DNA of 64,000 nt, from the NCBI GenBank assembly GCA_014860225.1, contig JACZKE010000052.1:62001-126000 (forward strand). The letters are read 5' to 3'. This DNA is from Desulfuromonadales bacterium (GTDB lineage Bacteria; Desulfobacterota; Desulfuromonadia; Desulfuromonadales; BM103). Position numbers and translations under genes: made by a program. The notes beneath the pieces were generated by a model. The model was given only the letters and a program-made list of their open reading frames with translations. It had not been told where the DNA came from and made no database searches. Below are positions 1-8,845 of the stretch, piece by piece (within the stretch, counting starts at the first letter, position 1; each line of letters begins with the position of its first letter).

Positions 1-383
1 CGACGGGCTGATCCGGCTTTGGCGCGGCGCGCCGCCTGGAACCAGGGGTGCTGGTCCGAGGTGTGATTAACGACGAGTTCGGTGATTACTTTCATTCCCC
101 GTTGATGGGCCTCTCGAATAAAATTGCGGAAGTCCCGCAAGGTGCCGTAATCAGGATGGATACCGCGATAGTCAGAGATGTCGTAGCCATCGTCACGAAG
201 AGGGGACGGATAAAAGGGCAGCAGCCAGATGGCGGTTATGCCGAGGTCCTGAAGATAGTCGAGTTTTTGTATGAGCCCGCGGAAGTCCCCCAAGCCGTCG
301 CCATTGCTGTCAAAGAAGGCTTTGACATGAAGCTCGTAGATGATCGCGTCCTTATACCAGAGACTGTCCTTTTTCTTGGCCAT
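1..383 (-). CDS. treS: Trehalose synthase / maltose alpha-D-glucosyltransferase, N-terminal part (cut by window edge)
   Basis: Interconverts maltose and trehalose in the cytoplasm and feeds maltose into the GlgE alpha-glucan route. About 127 residues are visible from the ATG at 383. The product opens [20 protein letters not shown], has the family segment [17 protein letters not shown], and then GH13 conserved region I as [14 protein letters not shown]. The gene runs off the left edge, so the catalytic Asp/Glu and any C-terminal maltokinase fusion cannot be judged. It starts 18 bp after the glgE stop, so the two are probably cotranscribed. The family call is secure. Whether it is a TreS-Pep2 fusion is unknown. 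Confidence 0.93.
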   Translation of the reverse strand, partial: MAKKKDSLWYKDAIIYELHVKAFFDSNGDGLGDFRGLIQKLDYLQDLGITAIWLLPFYPSPLRDDGYDISDYRGIHPDYGTLRDFRNFIREAHQRGMKVITELVVNHTSDQHPWFQAARRAKAGSAR

Positions 384-401
384 AACAGTAATCAACCTCT
401 C

Positions 402-2417
402 TTACATGAAATATTCAAAGTCCCGCTCGGTTCGGACCCGGCGGCGGAGACGGTAGATTTGCGCCGGGCTCTCGGCCGGGTCGAGACGTACGTAGTTGCG
501 CCGCCCCTGCCAGAGGTAGCGCCCTTCGCCGATCAGGTCGTGGACCTGGTAAACTTCACTCGCGCCGATTCTCAACTTTTCAAGGGGCAACTCAACCCAG
601 CCGTCATGCACATGATGTGGGTCGAGATTGATCACTACCAGGATGATGTTGTCGAGGCTCGACGTCATCTTGCCGAAAAAGAGGAGCTGTTCGTTGTCAA
701 CCGGGTAGAAGTCGAGGCCATCGTTGCTGTGAAGTGCCGGGTTCTCACGGCGGACCCGGTTAACCAGAGTGATGTACTCCCGCAGGCTTTCCGGCCGATT
801 CCAGTCCCGATGGCGGATCTGGTATTTTTCGGACTGGTGGTATTCTTCGGTGCCCGGTGTCGCCTCGTTTTCGCAGAGTTCATATCCGCTGTAGATGCCA
901 TAGCTCGCTCCCAGGGTAGCGGCCAACACCAGCCTGGAAAGGAAAGCCGGGCGGCCGCCGAACTGGAGGAACTCCGGCAGAATGTCCGGTGTGTTGGCGA
1001 AAAAGTTGGGACGGAAGAATTCACGGACTCCGCTACGGGTGAGCGTGGTCACATATTCGATGATTTCGCGTTTTGTGTTTCGCCAGGTGAAGTAGGTGTA
1101 CGACTGGCTGAAGCCCACCTTGGCCAAAGCATGCATGATTTTCGGCCGGGTGAAGGCTTCAGAGAGAAAGACCGTGTCCGGAAAGCTTCTTCGCACTTCA
1201 TCTATGGTCCAGCCCCAAAAGTTAAGCGGCTTGGTGTGAGGATTGTCCACACGGAAGATGCGCACTCCCCTTGAGGCCCAGAAGACGATAACATCCTTGA
1301 GCTCAGACCAGAGGCTTTCCCAGGCCGGATTTTCAAAATTGAGAGGGTAGATGTCCTGGTATTTCTTCGGCGGGTTTTCCGCATACTTGATGCTGCCATC
1401 CGGGCGGTGGCGAAACCATTCCGGATGTTCCTTGACGTAGGGATGGTCCGGCGAGCATTGAAAGGCGATGTCGAGGGCCACTTCGAGGCCGAGGTGGGAT
1501 GCGGTCTCAACAAAAAAATCAAAATCGTCCATGGTACCGAGTTCCGGATGAATCGCCTTGTGACCCCCCTCTGGTCCGCCGATGGCCCAAGGACTCCCGG
1601 GGTCGTCCGGTCCGGCTACGAGGGTGTTGTTCGGTCCCTTGCGGTAGGTGTGCCCGATGGGGTGGATGGGCGGCAGGTAGACGACGTCAAAGCCCATTCC
1701 TGCCACATAGGACAGCTGCTTCGCCGCATCCCGGAAGGTACCGCTCTGTGACGGGGAGCTGCCGGTCGAGCGGGGAAACATCTCGTACCAGGCGCCATAT
1801 CTGGCGCGGATACGTTCCACATTGATCTGCAGGGCCTGGTGGTAACGGGAGCTCTGCGAGCGGTCCGGATAACGGTTCATGAGAGCGGTAAGGTCCGCTG
1901 ACAGTCCGCGCTCCACGCGCTCGGCCTGGGCCTTTTTTGACTTGAGCAGCAGTGCGATTTTTGTCAGCCAGCTGCGATCGGGCTCTAACGCCCGCTCCGC
2001 CGCCGCCTCGATCAGGGCGGCGCCTTCCAGAAGTTCACTCTGGATATCCTGGCCGGCCTGATGTTTCTTCAGAACTTCGTCCTGCCAGCTGGCAAAATGG
2101 TCAACCCAGGCCTCTATGGTGTATTCATAAGGATCCAGACGTTCCACACAAAAGTGACCCTCCCAGATATCGTTCACCTGCGGCTTCATGTGCGTTTCCT
2201 GCCAGGCGGCCGCGGAGACGGGACGATAACGGAGCACGGCTGCCAACAGATCATGCCCGTCGGCAAAAATGTCGGCCGTTACCCTGACATCCTCCCCCAC
2301 GCAACGCTTGATCGGAAAGCGGCCGGCATCAACCGCTGGCTGGATATTCTCTATCCAGACCCGGTGGGCGATCTCCGGATCGATCCTTTCTGGCAGGTCT
2401 TTGTTGGCATGATCCAT
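402..2417 (-). CDS. glgE: Alpha-1,4-glucan:maltose-1-phosphate maltosyltransferase
   Basis: Transfers maltosyl units from maltose-1-phosphate onto alpha-1,4-glucan. The product is 671 residues, normal for GlgE. An N-terminal beta-sandwich domain (about 1-130) and a helical insert (about 130-190) precede the GH13 barrel. The nucleophile is Asp391 in FRVDNPHTKP and the general acid is Glu420 in FLSEAFTRP, close to the positions known for Streptomyces GlgE. VVYLPPIHPIGHTYRKG (about 245-261) is another strong family signature. ATG at 2417 is preceded by AGGAGG-like bases. treS follows on the same strand, so this is the GlgE-TreS pathway. A maltokinase gene (pep2) is not in view. Confidence 0.96.
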   Translation of the reverse strand: MDHANKDLPERIDPEIAHRVWIENIQPAVDAGRFPIKRCVGEDVRVTADIFADGHDLLAAVLRYRPVSAAAWQETHMKPQVNDIWEGHFCVERLDPYEYTIEAWVDHFASWQDEVLKKHQAGQDIQSELLEGAALIEAAAERALEPDRSWLTKIALLLKSKKAQAERVERGLSADLTALMNRYPDRSQSSRYHQALQINVERIRARYGAWYEMFPRSTGSSPSQSGTFRDAAKQLSYVAGMGFDVVYLPPIHPIGHTYRKGPNNTLVAGPDDPGSPWAIGGPEGGHKAIHPELGTMDDFDFFVETASHLGLEVALDIAFQCSPDHPYVKEHPEWFRHRPDGSIKYAENPPKKYQDIYPLNFENPAWESLWSELKDVIVFWASRGVRIFRVDNPHTKPLNFWGWTIDEVRRSFPDTVFLSEAFTRPKIMHALAKVGFSQSYTYFTWRNTKREIIEYVTTLTRSGVREFFRPNFFANTPDILPEFLQFGGRPAFLSRLVLAATLGASYGIYSGYELCENEATPGTEEYHQSEKYQIRHRDWNRPESLREYITLVNRVRRENPALHSNDGLDFYPVDNEQLLFFGKMTSSLDNIILVVINLDPHHVHDGWVELPLEKLRIGASEVYQVHDLIGEGRYLWQGRRNYVRLDPAESPAQIYRLRRRVRTERDFEYFM

Positions 2418-2434
2418 CTTGTTTCCTCCTTTGC

Positions 2435-2603
2435 CTAGCAGTCTGTCGGACTATACGGGCCGAAGCGAAAATCTGGATGTTTGAGAACAGATTTTAGCTC
2501 ATTTGCAGGTTCATAGCCGCAGCTATGGACCAAAAAGGAGCTGAAATATGGGCCAAACAGCCGGATTTGCAGCCGGCTCATGGATAGTCCGACAGGCTGC
2601 TAG
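2435..2603 (+). repeat. MITE-like repeat, copy 1 (169 bp)
   Basis: Non-coding element bounded by a 21-bp terminal inverted repeat with one mismatch: the left end reads CTAGCAGTCTGTCGGACTAT and the right end, reverse-complemented, reads CTAGCAGCCTGTCGGACTAT. The interior carries nested palindromes, such as CATAGCCGCAGCTATG at about 2511-2526, and a short inverted pair TTTAGCTC/GAGCTGAAA. Copies with the same interior lie at 14066-14234 (same orientation) and about 43577-43742 (opposite orientation). It sits just upstream of glgE, in the space between two divergent genes. Confidence 0.9.
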
Positions 2604-2793
2604 ATCCTGAATTTGAGGCTTAAAACATAAGTATAACAATCAACACGGATTTTTGGCTCATTGCGCATTATTTATTCATAAAAACCATATTCCTCTCCCA
2701 CCATGATGAGAATATTGTTTTGCAGATGCACCTGGTAATGGAATGGCTGATTCTGGTGAGCGAGGAATAAGGCGAATCCTTGACTACCTGGAC
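2604..2793. other. Intergenic DNA, nothing recognised
   Basis: AT-richer DNA between repeat copy 1 and the osmC-like promoter region. I see no coding sequence with a ribosome binding site, no RNA gene and no clear terminator here. Confidence 0.5.
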
Positions 2794-2821
2794 TTGACTT
2801 TGGCGGTTCAAAAAGTAAATT
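2794..2821 (+). promoter_or_regulatory. Candidate sigma-70 promoter of the OsmC-like gene, overlapped by an inverted repeat
   Basis: TTGACT (2794-2799), a 16-bp spacer and TAAATT (2816-2821) precede the gene by about 80 bp. A 9-bp perfect inverted repeat, CGGTTCAAA at 2804-2812 and TTTGAACCG at 2842-2850, brackets the -10 box and the expected transcription start. It could be an operator or a 5' UTR hairpin. Assigned by pattern only. Confidence 0.4.
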
Positions 2822-2898
2822 TTTAAGAAAACATTTTTTTGTTTGAACCGAATTAATAGCACCTGCAGCAGAGCCATTACCGAAGAGGAGACAAAGCC

Positions 2899-3474
2899 AT
2901 GCAAAAGCATACAAGTGACCCACACCAGGCAAAGGTGATAAACGGAATCGATACCGATGCGGTTAAAGAGTTGATCGGGAAAGTCGCCAACGATTCAGCC
3001 GAAGGGCAAACTCGCTGGAAAGTGGCCACCTCCTGGAAAGGTGGTGCTCAGACCGAAACCCATGTGGACGGGTACTCTATCGGTGGAGAATATGTCAAAA
3101 AAGATTTTACCATTCGTACCGACGAACCCCTTGAATTGGGCGGCACAAATAATCACGCCAATCCCCAGGAAACACTTATGGCGGCTCTCAATGCATGTAT
3201 GACGGTCGGGTACGTGGTAGGCTGCGCCATGGAGGGGATCGAATTGGAGGAACTTCGCATTGAAACCGAGGGAGACATCGACCTACGCGGGTTTTTCGGT
3301 CTCGACCCCAACGTCAAGCCAGGCTACGATGAAATTCAATACACGGTACACATCCGGGGCAACGGAACCGAGGAACAGTTTCGGAAAATCCATGAAAATG
3401 TCATCGCAACCTCTCCGAATCGTTTCAATGTGGCCAATCCCATTCGATTAAAGTCCGAACTGGTGGTGACATAA
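2899..3474 (+). CDS. OsmC family protein (YhfA-like), probably not a peroxidase
   Basis: 191-residue OsmC-fold protein. The family core NPQETLMAALNACMTVGY is at about 88-105, with Cys100 in the position of the first catalytic cysteine and Glu91 conserved. OsmC and Ohr peroxidases have a second cysteine about 60 residues later. Here that region reads TSPNRFNVANPI and has none, and the only other Cys (109) is nine residues away. The thiol peroxidase cycle is therefore doubtful and a YhfA-type role is more likely. The first 40 residues form an extra helical N-terminus. A clean GAGGAG ribosome binding site lies 9 bp before ATG 2899. The gene is monocistronic and diverges from glgE. Confidence 0.85.
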   Translation: MQKHTSDPHQAKVINGIDTDAVKELIGKVANDSAEGQTRWKVATSWKGGAQTETHVDGYSIGGEYVKKDFTIRTDEPLELGGTNNHANPQETLMAALNACMTVGYVVGCAMEGIELEELRIETEGDIDLRGFFGLDPNVKPGYDEIQYTVHIRGNGTEEQFRKIHENVIATSPNRFNVANPIRLKSELVVT

Positions 3475-3608
3475 AAAGTCGGTTCAAAGACCAGATGCAT
3501 TTTTTCAGAGACGTCTCATACTGGAGATATGACCAGGCCGAACGTCTGATTTTCACTTAAAGAGAAACAACTAGCCGGAATCGCCGAATAGGAAGGTGCC
3601 CTGTGCGA

Positions 3609-4196
3609 TCAGGGCTTCTTGCCGGGCAGGTCGAACAGGGTTTTCCGTGCCTGCAGCAAGCAATCCGGGCAGATGCCATGAGTAATCTGCGGGACCCGGT
3701 CGGCGTTGAAGACAGCCAGTGCTGCCAGCGCCTCTTCCACTTCGCTCCAGCAGGTATCGAGAGGAGTCTCGATCCGTTTGCACATGCTGCACATCTTGAT
3801 CAACTCCTCACTGCGCTGCGCGTCAACCAGCAATATCGCCAGCGGGTCACGAAGCTCTTCGCGCAGCAGCGTGCTCATGAATTGCAGCCGGTCAGGGGAT
3901 ACGGGGGTGATAAGCAATTCAAGAAAACGCCGGCGATCCGGGGCATCGCAACGGAAGGGAAGTTTCACGGCAAGCTGCAGTGAGCGGACCTTTTTCAACA
4001 CGACATGATAGAGATGGCGAGTTTCCATCCCATCGATGAAGTCCCAGAGTGGCCGGCCGATCACCTGGTCGGGGAAACAGGAGGCAGCCGCTTGGTTCGC
4101 CCGGGCAAAAGCCACCCAGTCACCGCCGACATAGTCGATTCGGTCCTGGGCATCGATTTGATAGGTACAACTCCCCGTCAGATTACCAGCATCCAT
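3609..4196 (-). CDS. PAS-like sensory protein with C-terminal CxxC...CxxC motif
   Basis: 195 residues. The N-terminal part (about 10-120) resembles a PAS fold: it opens with CTYQIDAQDRIDYVGGDWVAFA and has the segment VIGRPLWDFIDG. The C-terminal part carries MCSMCKRI (about 135-142) and HGICPDC (about 173-179) around a Trp. This tail recurs in many deltaproteobacterial PAS and response-regulator proteins and probably binds one metal ion. There is no kinase, cyclase or DNA-binding domain, so the output partner is unknown. The gene is alone on its strand and ends 134 bp from the convergent OsmC-like gene. The domain call is moderately sure; the function is not known. Confidence 0.6.
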   Translation of the reverse strand: MDAGNLTGSCTYQIDAQDRIDYVGGDWVAFARANQAAASCFPDQVIGRPLWDFIDGMETRHLYHVVLKKVRSLQLAVKLPFRCDAPDRRRFLELLITPVSPDRLQFMSTLLREELRDPLAILLVDAQRSEELIKMCSMCKRIETPLDTCWSEVEEALAALAVFNADRVPQITHGICPDCLLQARKTLFDLPGKKP

Positions 4197-4369
4197 GAAT
4201 TAAATACTCCCCTGCAAAATTCAAATTTTCAAGACGATAGCCCCTCGCGGATTGAGCGAGGCTTTTTACCCGCAGATCAAAACCTGTCAGCTCTTCGATA
4301 TCAGGCTCGGAGGGATACTGCATTTCAAGCCTTGCAAAATAACTGAACGCCGCTCCATGGTAACATACC

Positions 4370-5026
4370 TTATTTGCTTAATGCTTTGTCAATGTCCTCC
4401 GTTTTTCCTAAAATGATCAGTAGATCGCTGTCCTTTAGTCTGTACGTCGGGGGCGGGACCGGAATGAACTGGTCGGTCAAAATATCCTTAATCGCGATAA
4501 CAGTTATTTGATATTTTTTCCGCAAATCCAATTCAATCAGGGTTTTGCCGAGGAAGTGTCTCGGTGGCTCGGCTTCGGAGAGGGAATACTCTTCGGCGAG
4601 CGGAATGAACTCCAGGATGTTGGGACTCGACATATTGTGAGCCACCCGGATGGCCATGTCCTTTTCGGGGAAAATGACGTCTGTTGCGCCGACGCGCTCC
4701 AGGATCCGCCCGTGATCTTCGCTGACGGCTTTGACCAGAATGCGCCGAATCTTGAGTTCCTTCAGATACAGGGTCATCAGGGTCGAAAGATGCGAACGAT
4801 CGCCGGTCGACACCACCACGGCATCCATCTCCGCAACTCCCTGGGAGGCCAGGAACTCCTTGCTGCCCGCATCTCCGAGTATGGCAGAGAAGCAAATGTC
4901 CTTGACAGCCTGAACCTTGTCACGGTCGATATCGATCGCGGTGACTTCGTGGCCTTGATCGTAGAGTGTCGAGACGATATGAAAGCCAAAGTTCCCCAGG
5001 CCAATGACACAAAATTTCTTTTTCAT
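4370..5026 (-). CDS. ktrA: KtrA-type RCK gating subunit of K+ uptake
   Basis: Cytoplasmic ring-forming protein that gates the KtrB channel in response to bound nucleotide. The product is 218 residues from ATG 5026. A TTG directly in front (5027-5029) is an alternative, but AGGAGA is spaced better for the ATG. The RCK_N Rossmann fold begins FCVIGLGNFGFHI and has the acidic end of beta2 (AIDIDRDK). The RCK_C domain spans about 135-218. Size and single-RCK layout match KtrA, not the tandem TrkA. It starts 20 bp after ktrB, so the pair is one operon. Confidence 0.88.
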   Translation of the reverse strand: MKKKFCVIGLGNFGFHIVSTLYDQGHEVTAIDIDRDKVQAVKDICFSAILGDAGSKEFLASQGVAEMDAVVVSTGDRSHLSTLMTLYLKELKIRRILVKAVSEDHGRILERVGATDVIFPEKDMAIRVAHNMSSPNILEFIPLAEEYSLSEAEPPRHFLGKTLIELDLRKKYQITVIAIKDILTDQFIPVPPPTYRLKDSDLLIILGKTEDIDKALSK

Positions 5027-5045
5027 CAATTAATGTCTCCTGTCG

Positions 5046-6431
5046 TTAGCCAATCATGATGTTCTCTTCTGCATAGCGGGTTGCAAAACGTCGGGTCTTT
5101 CCGGCTATGGCAAAGGCCATGGTCAGCAAACCGACCCTGCCGACAAACATCAGCATGATGATGATCATCTTGCCCGGGGCATTCAATTTGGCGGTTGCGC
5201 CGATCGACAACCCCACGGTGCCGAATGCGGAAAAGGCTTCGAAGGCGTAGCCAAGGAACTCCCTCGGATCCTCATGGGCCAGATCCGGACTCTGTACGAT
5301 CATCAGACCGAACAGGGCAATGCCGATGAGGATAATGGCCAGTAGTACCAGCGCCAGAGCCTTGGTGATCATCTCGTCCGGAATCGTACGATGGAACAGG
5401 CTGGTATGCGGGCTGCCTTTTAGGCGATTATAAAAAATGGCCAGAAACAGGGCCATGCTGGTGGTCTTGACACCACCGCCTGCCGAACCGGGGGAGGCAC
5501 CGACAAACATCAGAAAGATGAACATGAACACCGTCGGTGCCCGGAAGGCATTGAGATCAATGGTATTGAAACCGGCAGTGCGTGCCGTCACCGATTGAAA
5601 CAGGGAGGTCCAGAAACCTTCCATAAACGGCATTCCTGCCAGGGCTTTATCGCTCTCCAGCCAGCCGATCATCACGGCACCGTAAATAATCAAAAACAAT
5701 GTCATCACCAGGACAATCCTGGTATGCAGGGAGAGTCTCGGGCGTTCAGATCGCTTGAGTGTACGATTGCGGCCAACCTGCACCAGTTCCCTGATGACCA
5801 GAAAGCCGATCCCGCCGAAGATGATCAGCCCCATCACGGTCAGATTCACCAGAGCGTTATCGCGGAAGCCGACCAGGCTGTCGGGGAAAAGGGAAAAGCC
5901 CGCGTTGCAGAAGGCGGAAATCGAATGGAACACTGCGCTGTAGATCCCTTGCCAGAAGCCAAGCTCGGGGACAAAGGCAAATGCGAGCAGGATCGTCCCG
6001 GCCGTTTCGATCACCAGGGTCACGACAAAAATTCCCTTGATCAACTCTTGCCAGGAGCTGACAGGGCTGTGCATCAGGGTTTCGTTAATGATCCAACGGC
6101 CTCGACCGCTGACGCCGACCCGCAGGTAAATGAACAGGTAGACCGAAAAGGTCGTGATTCCGAGCCCGCCGATCTGGATCAGCGCCAGAACCACACATTG
6201 CCCGAACAGGGTCAGCCTGGTGCCCGTGTCGACTACGATCAGTCCGGTGACGCACTGCGCCGAAGTCGCCGTGAACAGGGCATCGAGAAACGAGAGCGGT
6301 GAGCCGTTCGCGGCCCAGGGTGTCGCCAGCAGCGCGCTACCGATCAGAATGGCAGCGGCGTAGTAGAATGCCAGCGCCTGAGCGGGAGACATGGTTTGCA
6401 TGATTTTGATGACGCGGAAATTATTCATCAT
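5046..6431 (-). CDS. ktrB: KtrB/TrkH-family K+ (or Na+/K+) translocating subunit
   Basis: 461-residue inner-membrane channel subunit. All four pore-loop repeats with the filter glycine are visible: SAQCVTGLIV, SAFCNAGFSLF, VTARTAGFNTI and SAFGTVGLSIG. The middle gate loop after M3 (GASPGSAGGGVKT) is also typical. Length matches KtrB. Two ATGs in tandem (6431 and 6428) both fit the upstream GGAG. ktrA follows at once. A second, different TrkH lies 250 bp upstream on the same strand, so the cell has two related uptake systems side by side. Confidence 0.92.
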   Translation of the reverse strand: MMNNFRVIKIMQTMSPAQALAFYYAAAILIGSALLATPWAANGSPLSFLDALFTATSAQCVTGLIVVDTGTRLTLFGQCVVLALIQIGGLGITTFSVYLFIYLRVGVSGRGRWIINETLMHSPVSSWQELIKGIFVVTLVIETAGTILLAFAFVPELGFWQGIYSAVFHSISAFCNAGFSLFPDSLVGFRDNALVNLTVMGLIIFGGIGFLVIRELVQVGRNRTLKRSERPRLSLHTRIVLVMTLFLIIYGAVMIGWLESDKALAGMPFMEGFWTSLFQSVTARTAGFNTIDLNAFRAPTVFMFIFLMFVGASPGSAGGGVKTTSMALFLAIFYNRLKGSPHTSLFHRTIPDEMITKALALVLLAIILIGIALFGLMIVQSPDLAHEDPREFLGYAFEAFSAFGTVGLSIGATAKLNAPGKMIIIMLMFVGRVGLLTMAFAIAGKTRRFATRYAEENIMIG

Positions 6432-6680
6432 TATTGGAGCTCCGTTGTCTCCTTATTGCAAGTCTTCAGTACAGTCAGAGGCATGACAAAATCAGCGGTC
6501 ATGTGCTGAGAGGACCGCTTGTCTCTGCAGCCAGGCTATGAGTGGACAAGCCCGGCGCTATTCATTACAGCTGAAGCCGTTCCTGTATCGATAACGTCAA
6601 TTGATTGCGAACAGGTTTTCTGCTGGCAGCTTATCAGAAAAACGGCAATGGCAGATAGAAGCATTGGACAGGCCGGCCTG

Positions 6681-8180
6681 TCAATCTTCCTTTAAAGCCG
6701 AACCGGCCAGTGTCGTCATGTCGGTTATTAACCGTGTGATGGCGATAAATATGACGAAGAATTCCAATCGTCCCAGAATCATTCCCACGATTTCAGCCCA
6801 GAGTAGTCCTCCGGGCGCATCGGCTGCAGTTACCCCCGCCGAGAGGCCAACTGTCCCGAGCGCGCTGGTGAATTCAAAGAGACTTTCCTTGAGAGAATAG
6901 CCGTAGGCCGTCAGAACTCCGGTACCCAGGGACAGTATTGCAAGATAAAGAAAGGAAAAGGCGGCAAGCTGGCGCAGTTCCCGATCCGCCAGAAAACGGT
7001 GGGCCTCACCAACCCAGATATCTGGTTCAGTAACGCATCTGCGGGGGAGCCATCTCCGTCGGAACTCCCAGAGCAAGCCCCGATACAGGGCGTAAACCCG
7101 GTATTGCTTGAGGCCGCCTGCGGTTGAGCCGGTTCCGCCGCCGATGATCATCAGCAGGATCAACACCAGCCAGCCAAGATCGTTCCAGTTGCTGTAGCCG
7201 ACGGTGGAAAAGCCGGTGGTCGACAGCGCGCTGACAACCTCGAAAATGGCCACCCGCAGCTGCTTGCCGAGGGTCGGATAAAGTCCTGCGGTCACTCCGA
7301 AAAAGACCATCAGAGCCATGGAAGGTATCACCAGGGTCTGCAGCCGGATTTCACCGTTTCTCCCAACGGCGCGAAATTTGCCGTGCAGCAGGGCATAGGT
7401 AGTGACGAAGTTAATGGTTCCGAGCAGCATTAGCACGATGATGACCCCTTCAACCAGGGGGCTGTTCCAGAAACCAATCGATTCAGGACGGGTAGAAAAT
7501 CCGCCGGTAGAAATTGCGGTAAAGGCATGGTTGATGGCATCGAACCAGTCCATGCCGGCCAGTCTCAGGGCAATGCAGCCGAAGAAAACGTAACCGCTGT
7601 AAATGGTCACCACCAGTTTGGCCGAGCGGCGCACGTTCGGCACCAGTTGGTCAGCTCGTCCCTCGGCCGCGCTCAGGCCGGTGCCGGAGGGCCCGGCCAG
7701 TGCGCTGAGCATGATCACCGCCAGCCCCGCACCGCCGGCCAGTTGCATGACGCTGCGATAAAATAGCAGCAGCCGGGGAGCGCTGGTTACATCGACTATC
7801 GACAACCCGGTCGTGGTCCATCCGCTGGTCGATTCGAAGACAGACTGGGTGAAAGTAAGATGACCTATGGACATCAGGGGGAGTGCGCCGACGAGAACTG
7901 CGGCGCTCCAGGCGAGGACCACGACTACGGCCCCTTCCTGTCTGCTGAGGTTTTCGTCTCCACGCGGCAGGCAAACTCGCCACAAGAATCCACCGACTAC
8001 GGTTAAACTCAGACCCGGCGCTGCCAGGCCCCAAGCCAGGACGTACTCTTCTGGATAGGCCGGAAGCAGCAGGCAGGGGGAGAGTATCAATACTCCAACC
8101 AGGACAGCAATCAGGCCGGTGTAGCCCAGCAGAATCCGGTAGCGCTCCCGCAGGTACCTGGTGTAGCGGGCATCGCTCAT
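6681..8180 (-). CDS. trkH: TrkH-family K+ uptake transmembrane protein
   Basis: 499-residue polytopic membrane protein. The four filter loops read STSGWTTTGLSI, FTAISTGGFST, VSALSTTGFST and TSALGTVGLSAG. Longer than KtrB and with two extra N-terminal membrane helices, as in TrkH. Its start overlaps the stop of the upstream trkA-like gene by 4 bp (8177-8180), so translation is coupled. It is the third gene of a three-gene operon with two TrkA-type proteins. Confidence 0.92.
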   Translation of the reverse strand: MSDARYTRYLRERYRILLGYTGLIAVLVGVLILSPCLLLPAYPEEYVLAWGLAAPGLSLTVVGGFLWRVCLPRGDENLSRQEGAVVVVLAWSAAVLVGALPLMSIGHLTFTQSVFESTSGWTTTGLSIVDVTSAPRLLLFYRSVMQLAGGAGLAVIMLSALAGPSGTGLSAAEGRADQLVPNVRRSAKLVVTIYSGYVFFGCIALRLAGMDWFDAINHAFTAISTGGFSTRPESIGFWNSPLVEGVIIVLMLLGTINFVTTYALLHGKFRAVGRNGEIRLQTLVIPSMALMVFFGVTAGLYPTLGKQLRVAIFEVVSALSTTGFSTVGYSNWNDLGWLVLILLMIIGGGTGSTAGGLKQYRVYALYRGLLWEFRRRWLPRRCVTEPDIWVGEAHRFLADRELRQLAAFSFLYLAILSLGTGVLTAYGYSLKESLFEFTSALGTVGLSAGVTAADAPGGLLWAEIVGMILGRLEFFVIFIAITRLITDMTTLAGSALKED

Positions 8181-8845
8181 TCGCTTTCTTCCCCGGTCAG
8201 CAGGTGCAGGAGCTGGTCGTAGCAGTCGGACTCACTAATAACAATCAGGCGGTCCCCTCCGAGCAGGCGGGTACCGCCGCGGGGGACGATCACCTCACTA
8301 TCGCGAATGATGCCGCCGAGCAGCGCACCTTCCGGGAACAAGATGTGTTGCAGCTCCTGCTCCACCACCGGCGAATCGGTACGCAAAACCACTTCCGAAA
8401 CCGTAACCCCCCCTTCGGCGACGGGGATGAGATTGGAGATATCCTCGAAATCCGCTCGCTCCTCGAGAATGCGAGCAATGATCTGGGTAGCCGAGAAGGC
8501 CACAGACACCCCAAGTTTGCGGAAAATTTCTTCGTTTTCCGGATCATTGATCAGTCCTACGGTGCGCGGCACCAGGTACCAGCGCCGGGCTATCTGGCAG
8601 ACCGCCAGGTTGTCCTGGTCATAGGCCGTCAGCGCCAGGACCACATCGGCACGACGAGCGCCGGCCTCTTCGAGAACTCCGGGATCGCTGCCGTCCCCCG
8701 GAAGCACCGTTGCCTTGAGACGGCGGGAGAATGCACCAGCTTCTTCTTCGTTATCGGTCACGATGGTGACCTTATGCCCTTTGCTGGCAAACTGGCGGGC
8801 GAGAAAATAGACAACCTTGCCGCCGCCGACAATGATCACCCTCAT
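8177..8845 (-). CDS. trkA: TrkA-type K+ transport regulator with RCK_N and RCK_C domains
   Basis: 222 residues. The Rossmann start MRVIIVGGGKVVYFLA (about 1-16) and the acidic stretch VTDNEEEAG form an NAD-binding RCK_N domain. An RCK_C domain follows from about 140 (VSEVVLRTDSPVVEQ to LLGGDRLIVISE). Classic TrkA has two such N-C units. This protein has one, and the gene before it encodes an additional RCK_N-only protein overlapping by 4 bp. The two products together with TrkH probably make the gating ring. Confidence 0.88.
   Translation of the reverse strand: MRVIIVGGGKVVYFLARQFASKGHKVTIVTDNEEEAGAFSRRLKATVLPGDGSDPGVLEEAGARRADVVLALTAYDQDNLAVCQIARRWYLVPRTVGLINDPENEEIFRKLGVSVAFSATQIIARILEERADFEDISNLIPVAEGGVTVSEVVLRTDSPVVEQELQHILFPEGALLGGIIRDSEVIVPRGGTRLLGGDRLIVISESDCYDQLLHLLTGEESE

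Noticed and set aside
48-1274. 408-residue open frame on the plus strand
   Set aside because: Antisense to treS and glgE, whose products match known families along their length. It has no family features of its own.
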